37,928 nt of DNA from CAYJBH01 sp964369965. GTDB taxonomy: Bacteria > Bacillota > Clostridia > Oscillospirales > Ruminococcaceae. The first letter of the stretch is position 1. Every line of letters starts with the position of its first letter. The stretch is taken from positions 1 through 37,928 of the forward strand of contig CAYJGF010000024.1 of assembly GCA_964369965.1 (NCBI GenBank), read 5' to 3'. The notes beneath the pieces are model-generated. The model did no database searches, was not told the origin of the DNA, and saw only the letters and a program-made list of their open reading frames with translations. Made by a program: the position numbers and the translations under genes. Positions 25,812 through 34,431 of this stretch are shown one piece after another.

Positions 25812-26255
25812 ATGATAAAATCGAACAAGAATATTTGTTTAATCTGCGTTACGGTGATAGGATACGGTATTACTATTTCGGGTGATTTGATGGAGCTCTA
25901 TTTCTTTTTATATGTTCTCGAAATTGTAATATCCTATTCGGTGCCGTTATATTTTGCCGCGATGATAGTCTCGTTTGTTTTTAATTATATATATAGAAAG
26001 TTATTAAAGTTTTATGTTGAAAAACTATACAACGAACTGTATCTGCCTTACATCGTATGGAAAGAGTTTACAAGGGGCGATATTGCAACATCAATATTTA
26101 CAGTAATTTATATACCTCTGTTGTATTTCATTTTACTCTACGCTGCATTACTTGTAAACAATATTGATACAGTGCAGGAGCTTGATGGTGCCAAACTGGA
26201 AATACCTTCGATTGCATATTTGATTTTTTCACCTATCCGATATTATGTATACTGA
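25812..26255 (+). CDS. Putative small membrane protein
   Basis: An unrecognised protein of 147 residues with at least three hydrophobic segments (near LYFFLYVLEIVISY, PLYFAAMIVSFVFNYIY and SIFTVIYIPLLYFILLYAALLV) separated by a basic, Tyr-rich helix. The composition is clearly more AT-rich than the neighbours, suggesting transfer or loose constraint. No good Shine-Dalgarno precedes the ATG. A TTGCAA/TATGAT pair lies almost on top of the start, so a short or leaderless transcript is possible. A hairpin follows 50 bases after the stop. It may be a real orphan gene or an eroding one. Confidence 0.45.
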   Translation: MIKSNKNICLICVTVIGYGITISGDLMELYFFLYVLEIVISYSVPLYFAAMIVSFVFNYIYRKLLKFYVEKLYNELYLPYIVWKEFTRGDIATSIFTVIYIPLLYFILLYAALLVNNIDTVQELDGAKLEIPSIAYLIFSPIRYYVY

Positions 26256-26305
26256 TACGCAGAAAGTCGATATTATCGACAACAATCCGGAAAATTTCAT
26301 AGTAA

Positions 26306-26340
26306 ACAGACGACCGTGACACACAGTCACGGTCGTCTGT
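26306..26340. terminator. Strong perfect hairpin
   Basis: ACAGACGACCGTGAC (26306-26320) and its exact complement (26326-26340) enclose ACACA. The 15-pair stem is the strongest in this gap but lacks a T run on either side, so it may be a factor-assisted terminator or RNA stabiliser for the 25812-26255 gene. The rest of the 328-base gap is the MITE-like element. Confidence 0.55.
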
Positions 26341-26348
26341 TGTAGCTA

Positions 26349-26567
26349 TAGTCAATTAATTTGAAAAACGGTACAGATTGGCGAGCAGAAATTTCGTCTA
26401 TCAAGGCGGAGGATACGTGCGCTACGCGCGGTTCCTTTAACAATCCACAGGATTGTTAATTTTGCCACTGGCAAAACCGAAACATACTCTCGTATTCCGA
26501 TTGAAGACAACGCAGATAGACGGAATTTCTGCCGCCAAGATGTGGTGGATTTCAAGTTAATTGACTA
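26349..26567. mobile_element. MITE-like element with TA target duplication
   Basis: The ends are inverted copies: TAGTCAATTAATTTGAAA at 26349 and, on the minus strand, TAGTCAATTAACTTGAAA from 26567. Each is flanked by TA (26347-26348, 26568-26569), as expected for a Tc1/IS630-like transposition product. Arm similarity continues through GCAGAAATTTCGTCTATC-like blocks. The centre holds two small palindromes, at 26439-26457 and 26460-26475. It is 219 bases long and encodes no transposase. It lies 16 bases after the gap stop codon, so GAPDH transcripts probably run into it. Confidence 0.7.
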
Positions 26568-26583
26568 TATAACCTATGTTAAA

Positions 26584-27597
<1,014 letters not shown>

Positions 27598-27628
27598 AAT
27601 TTTATTTCTCCTTTATTTCTTTATATAT

Positions 27629-27657
27629 ATAATACTACAAACTAACGATTGTCGCAA
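27629..27657 (-). promoter_or_regulatory. gap promoter
   Basis: On the minus strand TTGCGA (27657-27652) and TATTAT (27634-27629) are 17 bases apart, giving a short leader with AAGGAG before the gap ATG. Confidence 0.75.
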
Positions 27658-27757
27658 GAGGTAAATTAATATTTTTTTGCATTTGATAAAAATTTAACAA
27701 AAAAGTCTCGTATACTTCAATTTTACACTCGATTATGTTTAAAAAGTGGGGTGACAA

Positions 27758-27922
27758 TTAGATTAAATTGATACTATATTGCTTTTTTTCCTCAACAAGT
27801 GCTTTGAAATCCTGTTAACTTATGGATTTTGCAAAGTAGTACCCTTGCGCATAGTCACAGCCGATACCTTTGAGCCATAATGCTTGTGGGGCAGTTTTTT
27901 GATGATTTTCAAGGAGGTTTAA
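27758..27922 (-). pseudogene. Remnant of an EAL-domain (c-di-GMP phosphodiesterase) C-terminus
   Basis: Translated on the minus strand, this stretch gives LKGIGCDYAQGYYFAKSIS, which matches the conserved end of EAL domains (GCD.AQGY.F.KP). It is preceded by an ENHQ-like segment and followed, after an in-frame TAA at 27815-27817, by DFKALVEEKKQ and a final stop. The frame opens only at 27922, after another stop, so about 55 codons remain and the catalytic EAL motif itself is gone. This is a decayed gene end in the 634-base gap between gap and the GRE activase gene. Confidence 0.7.
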
Positions 27923-28186
27923 TTAAATCTTAAACCGAAGTGTAACTATCTTAAATGGCTTTACCGGCATACAAAACTCATTTGACTTCACGGATTTGAT
28001 CAACTCTAACATCTGTTCCAGTACGTTGCATTTATAACAGCTTTAAATATTTATAGCGTTAGACTTTATAGTAATATGGAACACTTAATGCTCGAATCCC
28101 GTAGGCACCGAATTCAATTTCGTGTAAACCGGATGCGGTGGTGTAATAGGAGTATTGAACATGAGATTAAAACGAAAACAAGAGAA
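27923..28186. other. Intergenic stretch without recognisable gene
   Basis: No convincing frame, RNA gene or promoter is visible. A minus-strand frame of about 35 codons that ends at the boundary with the EAL remnant has no recognisable similarity. It may be further decayed DNA of the same origin. Confidence 0.4.
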
Positions 28187-28188
28187 TA

Positions 28189-28246
28189 AAGGTTTTATTA
28201 TAGTCAAATCACTTAGAAAAATCCGATTCGGCTATAATAAAACCTT
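28189..28246 (-). terminator. Hairpin overlapping the GRE activase stop codon
   Basis: AAGGTTTTATTATAG at 28189-28203 and its exact inverse at 28232-28246 form a 15-pair stem. The second copy contains the last four codons and TAG of the activase gene. On the minus strand the stem is followed by TATTCTC, only a weak T tract. It is probably the terminator of the locus B enzyme operon. The 28-base loop holds a small CCGA/TCGG dyad. Confidence 0.6.
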
Positions 28247-29104
28247 ATATGGCACTTCCTGCTTTTCAAACAGCTTTGCAACCTCGGATAAATCGGTTGA
28301 GAAGGGTAGGTGTGAAAGCTCGTATTTTTTTGACAGCCAGCTGTATTTTGCCCCTGCAAAGGGATTGTAGGGCATGAGTTCTATGCGCTGAATATTGTTT
28401 AAATTGGCCGATAGATATGTAATGTCTTTTAAATTTTCCGCAGTGTCGGTTATGCCGGGGATGAGTGGCACACGCACTATGTACTGTTTGCCCGACCGAT
28501 CCAGCGTTGCAAGATTTTCAAGGATGATTTTGTTGTCGAACCCTGTCCACCTTTTGTGCTGCTCTGCGTTGAATAATTTGACATCAAACAGCACTAAAGA
28601 ACATGAATCTATCGCCCTTGCAAAGATATCGGCTTGCGCATATCCGCAGGTCTGCAACACGGTGTGAATCGGTTTCAAAGCCTGCAAAAGCTCTATAGTA
28701 AAAGCCCCCTGCATCAACGGCTCACCACCCGATAAGGTTATACCTCCGTCAATCAAAAGTTCCGCTTGACGCTTTAACGTGTCTGCAAGCTCTGCGGCGT
28801 CCACCTCATTGCCACATATGCGCAGTGCACTGCGCGGACAGGCGCGCACACATCTTTCAAACGGTTTGCACTGTGGATGCCTGCACCCTTCCAGGCAGTC
28901 ACCGCAGTTGTTGCAAAGATTGTTGATCAAAAGCTCTGCCTTGCCGGAGAGTCCCTCGGGGTTGTGACACCATCTACAACGCAACGGGCAACCTTTTAAA
29001 AAGACGGTTGTGCGCACACCCGGACCGTCGTGCAGTGTGAACTCCTTTATATCGTATATTATTCCTTTCACGTCACGCCGTGAAGTTTTGTCGGCTGATG
29101 ACAT
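28232..29104 (-). CDS. Glycyl-radical enzyme activating protein (radical SAM)
   Basis: A 290-residue radical SAM activase that installs the glycyl radical on the GRE encoded upstream, using S-adenosylmethionine and a [4Fe-4S] cluster. HDGPGVRTTVFLKGC leads into the CX3CX2C motif CPLRCRWC. An inserted ferredoxin-like part (CNNCGDCLEGC, later CVRACP) suggests two more clusters, as in activases of dehydratase or decarboxylase-type GREs rather than simple PflA. GGITLSGGEPLMQ is the SAM-binding motif. The ATG at 29104 has AAGGAG ten bases upstream and overlaps the GRE gene by 32 bases. TTG at 29131 and GTG at 29071 are alternatives. Confidence 0.93.
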   Translation of the reverse strand: MSSADKTSRRDVKGIIYDIKEFTLHDGPGVRTTVFLKGCPLRCRWCHNPEGLSGKAELLINNLCNNCGDCLEGCRHPQCKPFERCVRACPRSALRICGNEVDAAELADTLKRQAELLIDGGITLSGGEPLMQGAFTIELLQALKPIHTVLQTCGYAQADIFARAIDSCSLVLFDVKLFNAEQHKRWTGFDNKIILENLATLDRSGKQYIVRVPLIPGITDTAENLKDITYLSANLNNIQRIELMPYNPFAGAKYSWLSKKYELSHLPFSTDLSEVAKLFEKQEVPYKVLL

Positions 29105-31124
29105 GGTCTTGGTACTCCTTGTCAAGTTCAATAAAATATGCGCTCCAACCCCATATCCTAACTATAAGTGTACGGTGTTTTTCGGGGTGGATTTGTGCGT
29201 CGAGCAGGGCGTCGATATCGACGGAATTCAGCTGCAACTGATGACCGCCACGCTGTACAAACGCCTTGACAAGCTGTGCAACCTTGGTCACATTCTCCAC
29301 ATCTTTAAACATAGCGGAGGAAAACTCCATGGTCAGCGGCCCACCGTTTATCGTCTCGACGAGGTTGGGCTTTGTAAAGGAGCGTATGACCGACAACGGC
29401 CCTTTGTTTTGGACAAAAAGCTCCGGTGAGTAGTTCGCCGAGAACGCCTCCCCCTTTTTGTGACCGCTCAACATCGAGCCCATGCCATCGGCATACCACA
29501 GATAGAACATCGCACTGCCGGTACCTGCCCTGAAACAGCCGCCAAACTCGTTTTTAAGCGCCTTTAGATGCTTAGCATAATCGTCCATAACCCTCACGGC
29601 TATGTCGTCCAACTCATCCACATCGTCGCCCATGTGCGGCATGTTGTCGCGCAGGTGGTTGAGGATCTCGTTATCATCTCCAAAACCGTTGTTTATTATG
29701 TCAACAGCCTTTTGTGCGGTGAAAACACCCTCTTCAAAAATGCATTTTTTTATGGCATAGAGCGAGTCGGCGGCGGTCGCGATGCCCACACCGTGGAAAC
29801 CGTAATTTTGATACTTCGCCCCGAGTGAGATATCCCTCGCGTTTTCAACACAGCCGTCCATATAGATTGAGTAGAGTGGTGCAGGTATGATGTAAAGATT
29901 TTCTACACTTTGCGCCGTCTGCTCACAGGTTTGTTTTAGTTTTAGTGAAAATACGTCGTAGAACTGCTCATAGGTTTTGCACTCGATCAGGTATTCCCCG
30001 ATTGTATCGTTGACGATGGCGGGGAAGTTTATCGCCGCTATGTTGGGTATATCGATGGCGACGGAGGGGACGATGAATTCCCAACACGCCGCAACGCTGT
30101 AGTTGCGCGCGTCCTCAAGGTCGTAGCCGTGGCGCAACAACCCCTCTATAACAACATCGTCGTTGGAATATTGTGGGAAACCCAACCCCTCTTTGGTAAG
30201 TTGTGTGCCGAGCTCGTATATCTCGAGCGGTGTGTTTTTATCGACGCGCAAATTGATCTTCGGGTCAATAAGTTTTAGCTCGATGGATGCCTCAAGACAC
30301 ATTTTTGACAGGTCGTTGTAGGCATTTGTGCCGTCCGGCAATATACCGCCAAGCATCATGCTCTGCCCATTGTCACCCTGCTGTATGCCGGGATAAAGGT
30401 CGCTGTCACGGTTTAGGCTTAAGAAAAACTCTAATAAAAGCTCGAATGCCTCCTCCTTTGTCAGCACCCCGTTGTCGAGATCGTTTTTTAAATAGGGGTA
30501 CATATAGACGTCAAAGCGACCGAGTGTGTTGTGATACTCACCCTCACACCACAGCGCGTATTGCAGTATCCTAAGCGATTGTAGTGCCGCTTTAAAAGAG
30601 GTTGCACCGTAGCGCGGCACCTGTTCCAACACCGCGGCGGCAGAGTGATTGCCCTGTTTTTCAGCCTCGCTGCGGTAGCGCTCACTTAAATCCAAAACGG
30701 CATCAATGCTCCGACGAGCACAGCTGTAAAAACGCAGTTTCTCCTCGTCAGAGCACCCTTGCGAAAGAGTCTCCATCCTATCCTTTTGCGCCTGTAGACC
30801 GCCGGCTATCAGCCGTCCATAGTTGGGGCAAAGGTTGCTCACCTTGCCCTGTTCGTGCAAGAAATGTTCTGTTTTGAGCCTATCCCACTCCTCATTCGTG
30901 AGAATCTCCGGTAGGTTTTTTACGGTGCGCCAGAACAAAATATTCTCGTTTTGCAGCACAATCGGCGTCTCGCTCGACAGTACTTCACACAGCGCCGTTG
31001 TAACCCTTTCGTTGTGGGGGACATCTTTAAAACGTTCTGCGGTCGCAAAACACACATCACGTCGGTGGGCGTGGTGTTTTTTTTCGACAATACAGTCATA
31101 CATTTTTTTATTGTATTCGTTCAT
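29073..31124 (-). CDS. Glycyl radical enzyme of unknown substrate (PFL-like superfamily)
   Basis: A 683-residue cytoplasmic radical enzyme, shorter than most GREs (about 750-900). The thiyl-radical loop reads AACWEF, with Cys347 and Glu349 in the C-X-E spacing of dehydratase/lyase-type GREs; pyruvate formate-lyase has a Cys-Cys pair here instead. The glycyl radical loop near the C-terminus is VRIWGWSAYF, with Gly659 and Trp where RVxGY is usual. The N-terminal NLCPNYGRLIAGGL segment is GRE-like. AGGAG precedes the ATG. It lies between a GH127-like glycosidase gene and its activase gene, so the substrate probably comes from the imported saccharide: elimination of water, an amine or an aglycone is more likely than pyruvate cleavage. 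The exact reaction is unknown. Confidence 0.9.
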   Translation of the reverse strand: MNEYNKKMYDCIVEKKHHAHRRDVCFATAERFKDVPHNERVTTALCEVLSSETPIVLQNENILFWRTVKNLPEILTNEEWDRLKTEHFLHEQGKVSNLCPNYGRLIAGGLQAQKDRMETLSQGCSDEEKLRFYSCARRSIDAVLDLSERYRSEAEKQGNHSAAAVLEQVPRYGATSFKAALQSLRILQYALWCEGEYHNTLGRFDVYMYPYLKNDLDNGVLTKEEAFELLLEFFLSLNRDSDLYPGIQQGDNGQSMMLGGILPDGTNAYNDLSKMCLEASIELKLIDPKINLRVDKNTPLEIYELGTQLTKEGLGFPQYSNDDVVIEGLLRHGYDLEDARNYSVAACWEFIVPSVAIDIPNIAAINFPAIVNDTIGEYLIECKTYEQFYDVFSLKLKQTCEQTAQSVENLYIIPAPLYSIYMDGCVENARDISLGAKYQNYGFHGVGIATAADSLYAIKKCIFEEGVFTAQKAVDIINNGFGDDNEILNHLRDNMPHMGDDVDELDDIAVRVMDDYAKHLKALKNEFGGCFRAGTGSAMFYLWYADGMGSMLSGHKKGEAFSANYSPELFVQNKGPLSVIRSFTKPNLVETINGGPLTMEFSSAMFKDVENVTKVAQLVKAFVQRGGHQLQLNSVDIDALLDAQIHPEKHRTLIVRIWGWSAYFIELDKEYQDHVISRQNFTA

Positions 31125-31139
31125 AATGACTCCTGAAAG

Positions 31140-32945
31140 TTATATTATAAAAAACGGATAACAGGTGAAAGGAGTGCCGGTCTTTATCTCAAAATAGGGT
31201 ATCATAAACAGCTCATCGTTGCCTTCTATATTAAATTTAAGCGGTTGATCTGTCGGCTTTATCCAGTTTTTATAATCCGTCGGATCATTTTTTATAACCA
31301 TGCCGAGCTGATTTGCCGATGCCTCAAACTCGTTCTCCTTAAAACTGCCGGTGATTGCCATGAGCAACGGACCGTACTCATATGCGTATCGTTTGTATTC
31401 GATCGGCGGTTCAGCACGCTCGTCATACTTGTTTTCCCTGCCGGTATAAAGGGTGCTTTTTAGCGCGAATTTCAGTGTAAAGTCCACCGTCATCTCCTGC
31501 ACATCGGTGCACGGTATCGCGACATAACTGCCGGGAGTGCCGACATATGTATTCTCACCGACTCTTATCTCAACATCGCCGTCACAATATTGCGGTATGC
31601 GCAGTTTTAGGGTGAAGCTTTGCGATTTTTGAGCCGATAATTTGATATTAACTTTGCCGTCATAGGGCATGTCGGTTGTTGTAACCACCGTCACGTTGCC
31701 GCTACTGCGTTCCCATACCAGTTCCGAGTTGTTGTATATGTCGACGTAGAGCTCATCGTCGTTCATGCTGTACAAAAACTCCGGCATCATACCGAAAAGC
31801 CGTGTGCCGACACCGCAACAGCAGTGGACAAGACCGCCTTTTTGCTTTGCCTTGTCTATCCACGCAAAGTATCTTATCCCCTCGTCGCCGTCCTGATTTG
31901 CTATGGCAATATTGTAAAGGGATTTCTCCATTTCGTTGACATAATCCTCATTATCGGGATAAAGTCGGTGCAGACGTTGATTTAAAAGTATCCAAAAGGA
32001 GGTACAGCACAGCTCGTTATAAGGTCGTGGCGGTGAAAGCCAGTTGCAACCGGGGTTTGCCTCCAAAAATTCACACATGACAATGCCGCCGCCGACGTGT
32101 TGCCAATCACGACGATACATGTCGTATGCGTTCATGACTGCGCGTAGATAGTAGTGTTTGCCGGTGGCGCGGTAAAGGTCGAGATACCCCTCGAACGACT
32201 CCAGCTCGGTGCCGTGTGGATGCGGCTCCTCACCCGGTTGCTTTCTTGTCTGGATAGCCTCCGGCTCGCGCATGATAAATTGACCCAGTCGCCAATCCTC
32301 TTCATAGTAATCGATGGTGCTCTGAATATCCTTATAATCACCTATCGGCGTGTTATAGACAAAGGGACTGCACACAACGCCCTGAAAGGCGAGTGTCAAA
32401 TATTTTATTATGGGCAGGTCATCGCAGACGTTGAACCAGTCCTGCCAACGGCGCAACATGTCGAGCGCGTCGGGGTTGCCACCGAGTGCCGCCGCATAAA
32501 GCCCGTAGGTTAGCCAAATGCGTACATAGTGGGGATACTCCAGCGTGCCAAACTGCTCTTTTGGCACCGCCATAAGATAACCGTCCTCCTCGCTACAGGA
32601 TTTTAGCTCCTCTACAACGGTGTTGACTATGTCGCGCAACTCGGCGCTTTCCTCCCAGCGCAATGCATTTCCTGCACCCATCAAAAGTTGACCGGCTGTC
32701 TGCCCTTTTATATTGTCCTCGAAATGGCCGCGGTACGGCTCGCCCGGGGCAGGTTTGCCGGCGCGCATGCGAAACCAATACAGTGCCGAGTCAAGGTCGA
32801 TTTTTTGCAGATACTCGATATTGTTGTCAAAAACTTGTTTAAAAAGACCGCCTTGCAACTTTACGCCGTAAAGAGGTGAGAAAATTTTATCCTTTACAGC
32901 ATTTTTGGGATTGTTGTCTATCCATTGACCTTTTGCACCGTTCAT
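31140..32945 (-). CDS. GH127-like glycoside hydrolase (beta-L-arabinofuranosidase family)
   Basis: A 601-residue protein of the GH127/DUF1680 group, with an (alpha/alpha)6-barrel followed by beta domains. Founding members remove beta-L-arabinofuranose using a zinc-bound cysteine nucleophile. Seen: NELCCTSF with Glu311 and Cys313, matching the E-X-C ligand pair, and VHCCCGVGTR with Cys375-Cys377, matching the second cysteine pair that includes the nucleophile. The usual CCxxN Asn is replaced by Gly. There is no signal peptide, so it acts on imported material. GGAGG precedes the ATG. Other CAZy relatives such as GH146 are possible; the sugar specificity is inferred. Confidence 0.85.
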   Translation of the reverse strand: MNGAKGQWIDNNPKNAVKDKIFSPLYGVKLQGGLFKQVFDNNIEYLQKIDLDSALYWFRMRAGKPAPGEPYRGHFEDNIKGQTAGQLLMGAGNALRWEESAELRDIVNTVVEELKSCSEEDGYLMAVPKEQFGTLEYPHYVRIWLTYGLYAAALGGNPDALDMLRRWQDWFNVCDDLPIIKYLTLAFQGVVCSPFVYNTPIGDYKDIQSTIDYYEEDWRLGQFIMREPEAIQTRKQPGEEPHPHGTELESFEGYLDLYRATGKHYYLRAVMNAYDMYRRDWQHVGGGIVMCEFLEANPGCNWLSPPRPYNELCCTSFWILLNQRLHRLYPDNEDYVNEMEKSLYNIAIANQDGDEGIRYFAWIDKAKQKGGLVHCCCGVGTRLFGMMPEFLYSMNDDELYVDIYNNSELVWERSSGNVTVVTTTDMPYDGKVNIKLSAQKSQSFTLKLRIPQYCDGDVEIRVGENTYVGTPGSYVAIPCTDVQEMTVDFTLKFALKSTLYTGRENKYDERAEPPIEYKRYAYEYGPLLMAITGSFKENEFEASANQLGMVIKNDPTDYKNWIKPTDQPLKFNIEGNDELFMIPYFEIKTGTPFTCYPFFII

Positions 32946-32960
32946 AATTTCCTCCGATTG

Positions 32961-33962
32961 TTATTGATGTGGGTTTATAAGCTCAACATCCAGCACGATA
33001 AACTCGTTTTCCGTCTGTTGCTCCTTTCGTATCAATCTGAGCATAAGCTCCATGCATGTTTTGGGTTCATCCTCGACGCAATCAACGCTCAAAAATCCAA
33101 ACGGCAGCATGAGCTTGCGTTGTATGCAGTCAAACCCCACAAGGGTGTTGCTGTCGATAATGCGGTTTTGCTCCCGATAGACGATGTTCATAACCTCATA
33201 TGCAATTAGGTCGCTAAACACCACAATGGCGGTGAAAGGCGATGTCGCCGCAAGAATCTTTTTTATACTTGAACAGTTGTTGCCGACCGTTATGTCGGTC
33301 ATGTGGATAAGGCTCTCCTTTATCGATATGCCGGCCTTGTCATGTGCGTCGCGATAGCCTTGCAACCTTTCTTTACCGCTGGAGGTCTGCTCCGAGCCGC
33401 CTATGTAAAGTATGTTCATGTGCCCGACGTCGATAAGATGTCTTGTGGCAATCTCTCCGCCCTTGCGGTCGTCCCAAACGACAGCATTCGTCTTTTGATC
33501 TTTAAAATAACGACCCATCAACACGAATGGGATGCCTATCTTGTTTAACAGTTCGAGATTATCAAGGTTTTCCTGCACCGGGCAGATAAATATACCGTCC
33601 ACCCTTTGGCTGTATGCCGCCATTATTGCACTTTTCTCCCACTCGCTGTTTTCACTGCTGCTGAAGATTGTAAGGCTGTATCCGTGTTCCTTTGCAACAT
33701 ACTCTATCCCACGCACCAGATTGCTGAAAAACGGGTTGGATATGTCACCGACAATAACTGCGATGGTCTGTGTTTTGCCGGAGCGCAGTGCTCGTGCAGC
33801 CATATCCTCGACATAATTTAATTCTTTAGCCGCCTGCCGTATCTTTGCCTTGGTCGCTTCAGATATATCGCCCATATCTTTAAGCGCGTGGGAGACGGTG
33901 TTGATGGTATATCCTGTTTTGTTTGCAATGTCCTTTAATGTAACACGTTTAATTGTCGACAA
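32961..33962 (-). CDS. LacI-family transcriptional regulator
   Basis: A 333-residue repressor. The N-terminal helix-turn-helix VTLKDIANKTGYTINTVSHAL and hinge YVEDMAARALRSGKT are typical, followed by a periplasmic-binding-protein-like sensor domain (IAVIVGDISNPFFSNLVRGI). The start is TTG at 33962, five bases after GAGGTG. It is the first gene of the minus-strand enzyme operon and faces the transporter operon. Two inverted copies of a LacI-type palindrome lie in the shared intergenic region, so it probably controls both arms and itself. The inducer is presumably the imported sugar or its breakdown product. Confidence 0.94.
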   Translation of the reverse strand: MSTIKRVTLKDIANKTGYTINTVSHALKDMGDISEATKAKIRQAAKELNYVEDMAARALRSGKTQTIAVIVGDISNPFFSNLVRGIEYVAKEHGYSLTIFSSSENSEWEKSAIMAAYSQRVDGIFICPVQENLDNLELLNKIGIPFVLMGRYFKDQKTNAVVWDDRKGGEIATRHLIDVGHMNILYIGGSEQTSSGKERLQGYRDAHDKAGISIKESLIHMTDITVGNNCSSIKKILAATSPFTAIVVFSDLIAYEVMNIVYREQNRIIDSNTLVGFDCIQRKLMLPFGFLSVDCVEDEPKTCMELMLRLIRKEQQTENEFIVLDVELINPHQ

Positions 33963-33997
33963 TTCATCACCTCTTTTTTTGTTAATAATAATTATTC

Positions 33998-34015
33998 CGA
34001 TTTACATTAACGTTA
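33998..34015. promoter_or_regulatory. LacI-type operator O1
   Basis: CGATTTACATTAACGTTA contains the start of a perfect 12-base palindrome ATTAACGTTAAT (34006-34017) with the central CG typical of LacI-family sites. It lies 36 bases upstream of the LacI TTG start. The same 18 bases occur inverted at 34244-34261. Confidence 0.7.
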
Positions 34016-34214
34016 ATTAAAATTATTGCAAAAACCGGTAAGAATTCGACAAATTTGCAATGTAAATGCGGATGTTCGGGGCGATAAATCGAACTTTACT
34101 TTAACAATTATAAACTTAAATGACGCAACAGTCAATAGTTGTTTTAATTTTTGTAAAAATCAACAAAGAACTACAGCTTAATTTGTTGAATAGTACAAAA
34201 TATTGCAATATGTA

Positions 34215-34244
34215 TTGACAAAATTATCGATTTCGGCTTATAAT
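34215..34244 (+). promoter_or_regulatory. Promoter of the locus B transporter operon
   Basis: TTGACA at 34215-34220 and TATAAT at 34239-34244 are 18 bases apart. The -10 element touches operator O2, so a bound repressor would block it. The leader to the ATG at 34432 is about 180 bases; I see no riboswitch in it. The remaining parts of the 33963-34431 gap are AT-rich with no gene. Confidence 0.78.
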
Positions 34245-34261
34245 AACGTTAATGTAAATCG
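34244..34261. promoter_or_regulatory. LacI-type operator O2
   Basis: TAACGTTAATGTAAATCG is the exact inverse of O1, with the same TAACGTTA core. It overlaps the last base of the -10 element and the expected transcription start of the transporter operon. Confidence 0.7.
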
Positions 34262-34431
34262 AAAATACCACTACACCGAGAGATATCTCATTAAATATTA
34301 TTACATAAAAATGCAAAAAAATCAATGTGTTTTCGCATAATTTGTGTATTAAACCTACATGGTTTAATAATATAAAAGTGGTTTTGCTACCATGGTTTAG
34401 CACTACCAAATTATTTTTAACGGAGGAGATT

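Noticed and set aside
26352..26555. Minus-strand 67-codon frame
   Set aside because: It lies fully inside the MITE-like inverted-repeat element, contains no transposase motif, and has no ribosome-binding site.
28155..28370. Plus-strand 71-codon frame
   Set aside because: It runs into the antisense of the activase gene and crosses the hairpin; no ribosome-binding site or motif supports it.
34327..34431. Upstream extension of the locus B binding protein
   Set aside because: It has no ribosome-binding site and would place 35 residues before a complete lipoprotein signal peptide; GGAGG supports the ATG at 34432.
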